Assembly (NCBI GenBank): GCA_027886185.1
Contig: WOAB01000226.1
Location: 496,001 to 560,000 of the forward strand
Direction of reading: 5' to 3'
DNA from: Rheum nobile
Lineage: Eukaryota; Streptophyta; Magnoliopsida; Caryophyllales; Polygonaceae
Length of the DNA stretch: 64,000 bases
Of this stretch, positions 11,828-21,769 are shown in pieces (the first letter of the stretch is position 1; every line of letters starts with the position of its first letter). Under the pieces are notes generated by a model. It was not told the DNA's origin. It did no database searches and was given only the letters and a program-made list of their open reading frames with translations. The position numbers and the translations under genes are program-made.

Positions 11828-14248
11828 ATGTCAAAAATTATATAGCACGTGAAGGATATTACAGGTACCCGAGGTAATCATGAACTTAAGGTTCGTGTAA
11901 TCCGTTTATTTAAAGTTCCAAATAAAGACGATCCAACTTAATACAGAACGACTGAACTAATTCTAATGGATGAGAATGTACTGATTAGTAGTTTATATGT
12001 TAACAGATTGTTTTGTGTATTTACAAAAAAAATGTGCCTAATCTTGCAATTAAATTCAAATATGTTGATTAGAATTCTGTGATATTATTTTTCAGGGTGA
12101 CAAAATCCATGTAGTCATTAAAGTTGCTTTTATGGTTAGCTTATCTTTATTAAAAGAAGGATGTGCTTATTTGATTTCAAATTTCGGAGTTGCCCTATAT
12201 GATATACCATTTAAGTTTTCTGATCACAAGTATAAGGTCATATTTTATCGCAACACTACCGTTAAACTATGTTCGACCATTTCTGTTCCTGTTCATGGAT
12301 TCAAATTTACTGAATTTGAAAAAATCCTCGACGAGTCATTGGATAAAGGATATGTTTACGGTAAGTTGTTTTTGAATATTTTCATATTAAAATCCTTTGA
12401 CTATGTTGTTTTTATGTGTATAATATGCTTCATTAATATTGTACATTTTATGTGTAGATGTTATTGGTGAATTGGTTGGAATTGGTGATCAGATAGTGAC
12501 ATTTACTAAAAGCATAGGCAAAGATGGTAAAAGAATTAATTTGCAATTAATGGATGCAAGGTATTAAGTATTTATCATTTTTTATTAATTTTTAATGTCA
12601 TTACACAATATAAACATTTTCTGTTTATAAAAATGATGATTTCTAACTTTTATTTTGGTTATATCACATGAAAAATATCATTAATTGTACTCTATGGGAT
12701 GATTTTGCTGATTTATGTCGTCCATTTATTGGCGCATCAAATCAAAATACGATCGTTGTTATAGTTCAGTTCGCGAAGTTTGGGAAATGGAATAATTCAC
12801 CTAATGTGGCAAATGGATATTATGGCACAAGGGTGTATTTTGACGATGAAAGTATTAGCGAGATTTCAAAATTCAAGGAAAGGTATATTCTGATTTTTTA
12901 TTTTTACATATCTGTTTATATTAATTGTAAATAATCTATTATACTGTTCAACATACTGTTTCTCAAATTGTTTCTTTTGGATATTTGGTTATATTAATTG
13001 TAAATAATTTACTATATTGTTTCTTAAACTTTAGTATATCAAAACAATCTGCTTCAAAAGGTGGTAATAGTTGTGTACAACTATCAAGTGAGCGATCATA
13101 TTCTTCTACTGATATTTTCTTGGATGTGAGTGCAAGAAAAACCTTGGATGAACTTTATGAACATCTTCATGAGCGTGGAACGGTAAGTTAAGAATAGTTG
13201 AGTTTCTAAACATTTTATATGTAAATATTTAGTTTTTTAGATTATTTCTGAGTTTTTAAAGATTAAGTTTTTAGGTTATTTATTTTTTATTACACTGATA
13301 ATTCCTAAAGGTTCTCCAAGCTATTGTTCTTGCCACCATTGACCATATTGAAAATTCATATGGATGGTACTATAATCCATGCAAAAGGTGTAAAAGCAAG
13401 GTGCAAGCACAAGAAGAACAGTTTTGGTGCAAGAAATGTGATGCATTAGTGAACTATGCAATTCCTAGGTAATTAATTTACGACAAATGAATTTTACTAT
13501 TTTCTGTTTATTGAGTTATTTATATATGTTTTTTTCTGTGAAGATTTTGTGTTCAAGTTAATGTTATAGATGGATCTGGGACTGCTCAATTGACTATATT
13601 TGATAGAGAAGCTACTCAGTTTGTAAAGAAATCAGTCACAAACATTATTGAGTCAATAGATAAGGTAAATTTTTGGGTCTTAAATTAAGTATATAAAATG
13701 TGAAGTGATACGTGCATAATGATTCTTATTTCATTAATTCATTTTTTTTTTCAGGATAAGGACATTAGTATCATCCCGGACGATCTAAATGTGTTGTTAA
13801 ATAAAAAAATATTGTTTAGGGTTCTCATTTCCCAATTTAATATTAGTAGACTTCCATCTGCAACGGCATACACAGTAACAAACATGACCGATGATTTGAC
13901 TTTGATTGAAAAGTTTGAACAATGCAGTTTAGAATCAGAGGTATGCATTCTTCATTTTATTTGTTTTAATTTTCAGATTTGGGTACTTGAATTGATCAAG
14001 AACTTTGCTTATTATAGGAAAATCAGGCATCACTCGATGTAGAGAATGATGAGGTGTCAAAAGTGTCATCAAATGAAATGGCGACACCCCGTAAGCGTGA
14101 CTATATAAACATTGATGATGAGGAAAATAGCAATTCTGAGGAGGAGAGTGCTAAATCTGAAGATAGTCATATTACGAATCATGGTAATGGATCAACCACA
14201 AAGAAGAGGGTTACTTTAAAGAAAGTGAAGAAGGAAAAGTTGGACTAA
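11828..14248 (+). pseudogene. Helitron RPA-like single-strand DNA-binding protein, damaged
   Basis: Nine exons can be followed: 11828-about 11974, 12095-12361, 12456-12560, about 12669-12880, 13034-13182, 13311-13468, 13544-13662, 13756-13940 and 14019-14248. The product resembles the RPA 70-kDa subunit: an N-terminal OB fold (HVKDITG, KVRVIRLFKVP), a central OB fold (NCTLWDDFADLC), and a C-terminal OB fold with a CKRC...WCKKC zinc ribbon and DGSGTAQLTIFD. The tail is acidic, then basic (TTKKRVTLKKVKKEK), as in a nuclear protein. In Helitrons it is thought to coat displaced strands during rolling-circle transposition. Exon 1 has in-frame TAG (11843) and TAA (11939), and no AG acceptor is evident before exon 4. 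Splice sites are my reading and unconfirmed. Confidence 0.85.
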
Positions 14249-14824
14249 ATTAGATTGTTTTTTCTATTATTTGAGCCAGTACACTATTTAGTTTTTAAGA
14301 GAATTCATGTGTTTTGTTTCAGTTTTTATATTAGTATGATGTTGCTAAACCACTGAATGAAATTTATATGGTCGATTTTTCCTTTCATCACGTTATACTT
14401 TTGTGTGGTGAATGCGTTTTTTGCTAAACCATTGAATGAAATTCAATTCAATATCATAAATACCCAAGGTATTAAATTTGTTGATTAACAATCAGTTATG
14501 CAAATGTATTATTTACATTCAGTTCTAATTTTTTAAACACTTTGATTATTTAAACTCATAAATGAATATGGATTTGGAAAATGAACACTTTTTTACGCTG
14601 AGTATTCACATAAAATGATAAATCAGTTATGCAATTTTATTAATAACATTCAGTTATTGAACATTACATAAGTATTCACAAAAAATGAGTAGGCTGAAAC
14701 AACTCGCTGCAGAATATGCTTGGAGATGGTAGTAGAAGAGCGGTTACTCTTAACACCCTCTCAGAGCATACTCTGCAGCGAGCATACTCTGCATAATATG
14801 ATTTGGTTGTTTTAACAGTCTGAT
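14249..14824. other. Helitron DNA after the RPA-like gene
   Basis: AT-rich sequence with repeated CATTCAGTTAT/CAGTTATGCAA-like words and AACCATTGAATGAAAT copies (about 14349, 14427). It contains the hairpin at 14703-14782 and the left target copy GTTCT of element B at 14825-14829. No coding potential seen. Confidence 0.5.
14703..14782. ncRNA. second fold-back hairpin, candidate small-RNA precursor
   Basis: Arms at 14703-14725 and 14760-14782 pair over 23 positions with about two mismatches and one G-U (core CTCGCTGCAGA with TCTGCAGCGAG). The loop contains a further AAGAG/CTCTT stem. The size and bulges are like a plant miRNA stem, with mature-size arms. It lies 450 bp downstream of the RPA-like gene, so hairpins flank that gene on both sides. 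Expression is unknown. Confidence 0.35.
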
Positions 14825-15213
14825 GTTCTTGTAATATCCCTCATTTTAGTAAAGAGTATTTTGGTAATTTTCCAAACTCCCGTACTACTAGTCGGATTAT
14901 TTTCAGAAGAGTTCGGATTTTCTGTAAAATCCTTGATCTCCGTAATAATTCCTTGAGTGGTATAAAATACATTCGATGTATTTTCGGGACTTAGAATATT
15001 TTTTGAATACAAATATATTTAACCTGGGGTTAAAACCCATACCCATAATTCTTCTCGGACAAAAGAGGGCGAAAGAGGCAGAAATTTGCCTCCACCGCAC
15101 CCCGCGGTGGCATCATTGTTTTTCTGCTCCGCCGGCTTCGATCGTCGCGCCGCCTGAGCTGCTTGTCCCATCCGGTCAGGGGCGAGGCGGTTTGGGGTGC
15201 TGCTTGCTTGGCC

Positions 15214-15220
15214 TATAAAA
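15214..15220 (+). promoter_or_regulatory. TATA box of LTR B
   Basis: TATAAAA in the context GCCTATAAAAGGAG. The 3' LTR has the same box at 29748-29754, and solo LTR C has TATAAA at 49295-49300 at a comparable distance from its start. Confidence 0.75.
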
Positions 15221-15908
15221 GGAGAAGACCTGGAGGCTGGGAAAGGCACCCAATCCGAGCTCTCTCTCTCACTTTCTTCGTCTTGTTCCATTGACGCCGG
15301 AAAGCTCAAGCTCTCGCCGGAAAAGCTTCGTTCTTCGCCGAAGCCCTTGTTAAAAGTGGTGGTGTTCTCAAGGTGGTCCTTTGGAAGTCCAAGGAATCTA
15401 GAAGTCGGAGCCACCACGAGTCGAGCCCCCATCGTCTTCCCCGGTGAGGTTTTCTTCCTCGTCGTGTCGTCGAAGTTCTTTGTCCCCGACGACCGCACCC
15501 GCGGCAGAGCCACCGCACCCGCGGCAGATCCACCGCACCCGCGGTGTGCCTGGGCGCTTGTGGTTGTGGCTTGGGCTTTATGGTTTTGATCGAGGCTTCG
15601 TTCCTTCGATTTAGTTCGTCTTTCTTTAGATTCGTATATTTGGTTATCGAATCTAACTTAGGGTTCCGTTATGGGTCGTTTCGTAGGAATCCATAATCTG
15701 AGATATGACCTCGTTTCGGAACCGGAAACCCGTTGTCGTTGAGCTTTGTTAAGCTTCGTCTAACCTAAGGCAAGTGGCGGTCCGCTCTTGCTTATCATTC
15801 CATATTTATATTAATTATCAATTGTTTAATTGTTAATTAATTTGGGATGAATATTGTTTTCGTCTGGGAACAGTTTTGATAACTGTATGTGATTTAAAAA
15901 GGAATATT

Positions 15909-16016
15909 ATAATAGGTTATATATACTGCTAGAAACAACGCTATTATATATATATATATGATTGAAATACAGATATTATAATAGGTTGTATATATTGCTA
16001 GAAACAACGCTATTAT
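15909..16016 (+). repeat. duplicated leader hairpin in LTR B
   Basis: Two units 69 bp apart. Each has ATAATAG...CTATTAT as outer stem and GTTGT (GTTAT in the first copy)...ACAAC as inner stem around TATATACTGCTAGAA-like loops. The 3' LTR repeats the pair at about 30517-30625, solo LTR C has a pair at 50210-50246 and 50300-50336, and LTR A has one at 4258-4294. The position, after the TATA box and before the primer site, puts it in the element RNA leader. Confidence 0.8.
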
Positions 16017-17123
16017 ATCTGTTATTTGCCTCGATGGCATTGATGTGGATTATGGCTCATATGTTTTAATTGTTTAGTTAGAACGAGTATTCGTAGGAAC
16101 ACTATGTACCTTGCGAGGTTTAGTTGATTCTTTATAACTGGTGCTATGTGGATTTTTCCCTAGGTCATGACCATGCCCTTACTCTGGTCATGACCATGCC
16201 CTTACTCAGGGTTGGATTATCTCTTATGAGGAGATATCCCTTTTACATCTCTTGTGAGGAGATATTATAAAAGCTTATAACGTAAATGTACGATTTCGAA
16301 TTAAATAAGATAAGTGCGATTAGGCACATAATTAATGAACCTTGGGCGAGAAGTACAACGTGGAAACTCGTTTGGGCTTCGATTAGAGTAAGTCCACCTT
16401 CCGAATCTGAATTCGCATTATGCGGTGAGGTTGGTCGTGGACCCAAATAGTCAAGTCGCTTTTAAACGTTTGCGTGAAACTTTAATGTTCCCAAACATTG
16501 TCATACTTTTCGATAAGACTCAATTCGTTGGAGTCTTCTCTTCATATGTTTCCTTAAGACTCAATCTTTCAGAGTCTTCTCTTGATCATACCTTTTCGTA
16601 TATTTCAGTAGGAGTATGGTGGTTGACTATCGTCATCGACTTTTATTCGAGAAGCGATGAGTCTAACCTAATACGACTACTTAGAACCTTTTTGTTTTAC
16701 CCTTGCATAGTCTTTCATTAGACTAACCAACCGGTTATATTCCCTTGCATGGTTGGCTGGTGTCATCCGTCTCATACGGCACATCAGATAAACTGCAGTT
16801 CCATGAAGGCTAGAAACGACGGTGAAGGCAGATGGAATTTTGAAGTGTTTTACCAAGGTTGAGATCCTAGGCGTGTGATCGCTAGATCAAGACTTTTGTG
16901 TCATTTATTTTAAAAAGACTTCCGCTGTAATATATTTTGGTTGTATTTGGATTATGGATGAAATTCCGAAACTTTGATTTAATCCAATATTATGACATTT
17001 CGTATTATAAATGTTGTTTTATGATTTGTATAAACTGGTTAAGCCTTGGGTGGCTTCGGATGTGGAATCTGAGGTCACTGGCGGTGATACCTTTCAAGGA
17101 TATATTTGTGGGTGTTACAGATT

Positions 17124-17136
17124 TGGTATCAGAGCC
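17124..17136 (+). other. primer-binding site, initiator tRNA-Met
   Basis: TGGTATCAGAGCC four bases after the LTR end, identical to the site in element A. Confidence 0.93.
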
Positions 17137-17349
17137 GATTTTTTTTTTAAAACGGGTTGAGATTTTATAAACCATTTACTCGTTTTGAACTGAAAAATAT
17201 TTTCGAAGGATTTGAATTTCCAAATAAAAAATTTCGCTTGAAAAAATAAATAAAAATATATCGTTCTAGTCATGCCTTCTCTTTAGTCTGATATAGTAAG
17301 TTCGCTTCTATATTTAGAAAGACTAACTCTCTTCTCGTCGCCCGTAGAT

Positions 17350-18390
17350 ATGGGTGCATTCTGTTCTCTTCAAAGGAACTCGGAAGAAGCCGAGGTGGCT
17401 CCACCATCTCCAATGAGGCTTGAGTTCCCGGTTCCCTCTCGATGCTTTGAGATCGGGGAATCCAGTAGTTCACCCGAGGAGGTGAAGACCGTACTCCCTG
17501 AGTCGGTAGTGTTAGTGTCCGATAATAGCGAGGTTCCTATGGCAGAGCCCGAGGAGGAGCCGAGGGAGGACACTGAGGATGAAGGGGAGCCGTCAGAGTA
17601 CGCAAGAGGGTACTTCGACGACGACTTCATAATCGAGTCTATTCTCGAGGAGGATCCGGAAGAGGATCCCGAGGAAGATCCGGAGGAGGATCCGGAAGAG
17701 GATCCCAAGGAGGACATCGAGGAGCAAGGCTATGAGTCCAATGGCCTAGAACACTTACTAATGGACTGTGAGGACCCGGGGGTGCAGTTCATTCCCCCTA
17801 GTCCGGAATTGCCACCTGAGCGAGAGTACTCACCATTGTCTTCTGCCACTTGGGAGGCGATTAGTGCTGAAGCGCATCGCCAGGTGGATGAGACGGTTGA
17901 ATGTGCTCGTTTGAGGGCAAGGCCATGGGAGTCGATGGGTACACCAGTTGTAGTCCTGACTCAACAGACCAGGCCAAGACCCCAATTGCAGGAGGGACGA
18001 CTGGAGGAGTGGTTGAACGCCCTAAACGACATGGATGAGAGGACCTTCGAGACTGAGGTCGGTCTCACCCGAATGATTGGGGACGTCCGCGAACTCTAGG
18101 AGTACATCCGCCAAGCAAGATTGCTACTCGATCCTTTGTATGGGGTGAATAGGGCAGACTTCCAACCAGGATTTCTGGAGGAGTTTTGCTACCCACTGGG
18201 ATCTGATGAGATTGGTCAGAGTATTCCCGCGCCTAGGGTAAGGCCGAGGGCACCAGGACCAAGGGATGAGCCGTGTGCTCCAGGGCCGAGCAGGGTGAGA
18301 AGTCCATCGCCGGATTCCGATGGTAAACCCCGTTCGAAGAAGCCTTGTATGAGAAGTTTGCCTTATAGGAAACGTTTCAGGGCGCCATGA
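17350..18390 (+). pseudogene. extra ORF ahead of gag in element B, one stop
   Basis: Unknown protein of 346 codons, starting MGAFCSLQRNS and ending LPYRKRFRAP; a single TAG at 18097-18099 interrupts it and the same frame then resumes. Order of parts: an N-terminus with Gly2 and Ser6 (N-myristoylation-type) plus Cys5; LPESVVLVS; an acidic run with five EEDPEEDP-like repeats (about residues 98-118); a middle region with EAHRQVDETVE; a Pro/Arg/Ser-rich stretch with APGPSRVRSPSP; and a basic tail. It lies 214 bp after the primer site and is collinear with the ORF at 1977-2902. Both copies keep the frame at both ends while the DNA has diverged, which suggests selection for protein in the past. A role in Gag membrane targeting is speculation. 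Confidence 0.82.
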
Positions 18391-18530
18391 TAAGGGCCAA
18401 TGTTGACTTTAGTAGTTCCTTTGTAGTATTTCAGTGTTCATTTTGTTAAGAACTGAAATCTCCGAGCAACTTTGTCTTGTCGCTCGGGAGATCCCTTTTG
18501 TAGAAGCTTGTAACTCAGCTTGAAGTTCAT

Positions 18531-19902
18531 TGACGGTGGCTAAAAGTGCGCAGTGTAAGTATCGTTGATTAGCCTTATCAAAGTAAAAATTCCTAACAGA
18601 CCTACTAAACAGATGTATAGTAAGCAAGCAAGGGTCGAACCCACAGGGAAGATCTGATGCAGTATGCAATTGTGAATGACAAGTAACAAGCAAGGGGGGT
18701 TTAGTTATCAAGAGAAAGCAAAGCAAGCAAAGCAAACAAGTTTGGTTGAGTTGAGAAAATATAATGGGGAAAGTAGTCCTACTAGAGCGAGATCCACAGT
18801 ACAGAGATATAATTTGATCACATAAATCTATTTAATCCAAGTTCTTTCACTATCCTTATAGTTGTTCCCACCCTGATCTTAAGTACTATTGATTCTCACA
18901 GTTGTCAATAGACTTATTACTATGCCAATGATAAAATACCAATGATTCTCACAGGTGTCAGTATACTTTACCACCAACACAGCAATAGCAATACACACAA
19001 GGATATAGGATACATGCAAATAGAAGGACGTACTAATACTCGCATGTAACTGATTCTCACTCACGATTGTACGCTCAGAACCCCTATACGCACAATCGTG
19101 TTTGCCACTAGATATGCACTCGGAACCCCTATATGCAATCCTAGCAATTGATAAAAAAAGTATTCAACCTAGTTGATCAGGCTAAGAAGAACAACAAAAA
19201 GTCAATATTCAATATAACCAAGAGAATCAAACCAACATTTATAAGGATAAGAATAAGGAATAGAAATCTCACAAGCACATCAACTGTACTGCTTCACACG
19301 TCTAGTAGAACAAGGGGAAGTTAGTTCTTCATCAAAGGGGATGAAAAACTCTAATGTGAAATAACGTCTGAAAAATCGTGTGTAGGTAAAAAGTCTCTCT
19401 GCCTCTTAACCTAGAAAGAGGACTTAAATAGTCTTAGGAAACTAGGTTAAACTAATGCAAACAATAAAGGAAACAGAATAATAAAATAAAGTCTAAACGA
19501 AATAAAAGGAAAGTAACAGTCTTCTGGCGCGAGGCATTAAACACGGCCACCGCGGGGCGGTGAGATCCACCGCGGGGCGTCAGGCTTTCCACCGCGGGGC
19601 TTCAACCTTCTCTGGGAGTCACCGCCGGGCCACGGTGAATCTGGCGCAGGGTGGTGAGCTCACTCCTTCAGCTTCTTCAGCTCCTCTTCTTCCCTTCTGC
19701 TGCTCTTCAATCCTACCAAGTGTTTGGTAGTCTTCTCCAAGTATGCTCTAGCAGCTCCATCTCCATCTAAGCTATAAATCCTGGGATATATTCACTTCTC
19801 TCCACAACTTCCAGATTACCGACTTAGCACCAAAACTCATCCAAAACTCCTTCAAATCATGCTAATAGTTGCTAGTAAAGGTGTATGAAATAACACCTAT
19901 CA
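18531..19902 (-). repeat. 3' LTR of the gag-only element
   Basis: Copy of 24001-25341. It contains CACCGCGGGGCGGTG-type hairpin motifs around 19548-19640 and TGATTCTCACA repeats near 18890-19060. On the plus strand it ends AACACCTATCA. Confidence 0.9.
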
Positions 19903-21316
19903 AATTCCCCCATACTTAGACCTTTACTCGTCCCGAGTAAGCTAAAGAAAAACTCACTCTCTCAATCAACACCAAGGCCTCAGGAAGTACAAGAAAATAA
20001 GACACTAGCAACTACAACATATCAACAATAAGCTCCAGACAACCAAAATAAGTGATGCAAAGATAATTCTAATCCTAACTCCAATCTAGCTCCTTATCGC
20101 TCCAGAGTGGCCTACCCGAACTCCTTATACCACCTCTTCTTATGACACCTCGCCAAGGAATATCGAGAAATCCTAGAATCACTCTTCTTCTTTTACGCTC
20201 ATCTTGCCAAGGCGCCCTTTCGGGTTTTCACTAAGCCACTCATTTCATTTTTCTAGATATCTCACATATACTCACATTACTCCAGTCCACTTTTGCCCTG
20301 GTCTATACCAGCCGGACTACCTGCTTTTTACCTGAACTGCCCTTTCGGGTTTTCAGCTCATCCCAGAATTTTGATTGCCTTTTTACTTTTTTTTTGGCTT
20401 TTTCGATTTTTTTTTTATAAAAAATAAATAAAAATCAAATGGGAAATACAGCTCACGAAAAGAAAACAATATGTACAAAGGATAGACAGATAGCAAGTCT
20501 AAATCCATCCCCCATACTTAAACCGAACATTGTCCTCAATGTAGAAAAGAGAACAACAAAGGAAATAGGGAAAGAAGAAAATAAACTCATTGTGGGCCTG
20601 ATGGTGGTGGTGGTGGATGAATCGCCGGGTCGCGGTGAGGACAACTGGGAGGTCTGGCCGGGTCGCGACGAGGTCGACGCGGGGCGGTGGCAGCAGCGAT
20701 GCGGTGGGGATGTGTTTGGCTTGTTTGTGAGGCTAGACTCCAAATTGGGGGATTTGGGCTAGATTTGGCTCAAGGTCGAGAGGGGTTGTGGGAGAGTGGG
20801 GGATAATGTCTTGGGAGCTTGAGGGAGGCGTGAGAATGTAGGGTGTGAGATAGTGGGGGCTAGGTTAGGGGAAAGGTAAAAGGGAAGGAAGGGATGATGG
20901 GCCGGGTATGTACCATGACCCAAAGAAAAATCTTGGCCCAAAGGGGCCCAATCCGTCAAATCCTTCGTAACAACTCAAGAAATAAAAATTTTACGCACCC
21001 GTTTAAGGTTTTTTCGGGGCCCTTTATTCTTGTTTTTTTTTTATAGAGTCGAGAAATCATACCTGACCTCCACCACGGGGCGGTGGGCTCCACCGCGGGG
21101 CGGTGAGAAACGCCGCGAGGCGGTGGGAATGGCTGGGCACAACGTCTCTTCTCAAGTTTACTTTCGTACCTAAAATGTGAGTAACAGGCGAACGAAACAA
21201 AGCAAAATAAACTATGAAAATAATCTAATGAAACGAAAACTTAAAGAAAAATACCACGGGTTGCCTCCCGGACAGCGCCTTGGTTATCGTCGTTGGCTCG
21301 ACGTACTGCAAATCAA
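19903..21316 (-). other. polypurine tract and 3' non-coding region of the gag-only element
   Basis: The minus strand reads GTATGGGGGAATT (19903-19915) immediately before the 3' LTR, a good polypurine tract for plus-strand priming. The rest is non-coding, with several CGGGGCGGTG modules (20630-20700, 21070-21130) and the CGGGAGGCAACCCG motif (21255-21275) that commonly follows gag in this kind of plant element. Short open frames at 20439-20762 on either strand look fortuitous. Confidence 0.6.
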
Positions 21317-21769
21317 CTACCATCTAGAGTAGGATCCCCTCGGAATCCTTCTACTCGTCTCTACATGTTGAGACCTCTCATGGAAAGGTTTAAACCTTAG
21401 ACCATGTTCCCTCTTTGCCATTGACTCCATGCTTACTTCCTTTGGAGTATCTCCCCCATACTTAGAGCGATGTGGGGGCCGATATGGCTCAATCTGAATA
21501 TGCTGCACATCACTGGATAAAGGCCTACAGCCTTGTATGGTTAGTGTAGGGGGGCGCGTGCCCAAAATGGAGGGAATGGAATCTCCTATGTCATCCAACA
21601 AGACATCACCAACATGTAACTCATGCAACTCAATAGGTTCATCAATAGAGGAACAATCAACTATGGTCTCTACTGTATCAAGTTTAACATTTTCAGGCAC
21701 ATGATTATCAATATCACTAATGAAGCAAGGGGTAGGCATATCAATGGAGTTGGTTTTATGAATATTATG
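21317..21769 (-). CDS. short ORF downstream of gag-protease, decayed tail
   Basis: After the gag stop at 21770 the same strand carries 140 codons from MPTPCFISDIDNHVP to GSYSRW. The composition is acidic at the start and Arg/Pro-rich later. I know no domain for it. In related elements the sequence after protease would lead into reverse transcriptase; here it is probably the remnant of a linker or a small trailing ORF of the TR-GAG layout. Confidence 0.4.
   Translation of the reverse strand, partial: HNIHKTNSIDMPTPCFISDIDNHVPENVKLDTVETIVDCSSIDEPIELHELHVGDVLLDDIGDSIPSILGTRPPTLTIQGCRPLSSDVQHIQIEPYRPPHRSKYGGDTPKEVSMESMAKREHGLRFKPFHERSQHVETSRRIPRGSYSRW

Larger units (their letters stand above)
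14830..17119 (+). repeat. 5' LTR of retrotransposon B
   Basis: 2290 bp, from TGTAATATCCC to GGTGTTACA. A TATA box, TATAAAA, is at 15214-15220, so U3 is only about 0.4 kb and the remaining 1.9 kb is transcribed leader. The leader starts with a GC-rich block with ACCGCACCCGCGG tandem repeats (three 20-bp units, 15492-15545), then AT-rich sequence with two copies of a paired hairpin (15909-15947, 15978-16016). Long open frames within it are chance and recur wherever the LTR does. Confidence 0.92.

Noticed and set aside
18434..18530. Extending the gag-only LTR leftwards to 18434
   Set aside because: Although repeated at 23904, this part aligns with element A outside any insertion, and TTCAT at 18526 matches the other edge exactly, so it belongs to element B.
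18626..18655. tRNA T-arm-like sequence GGGTCGAACCCACAGGGA
   Set aside because: No acceptor, D or anticodon arms around it; it is repeated with the gag-only LTR (24100, 31580) and belongs to it.
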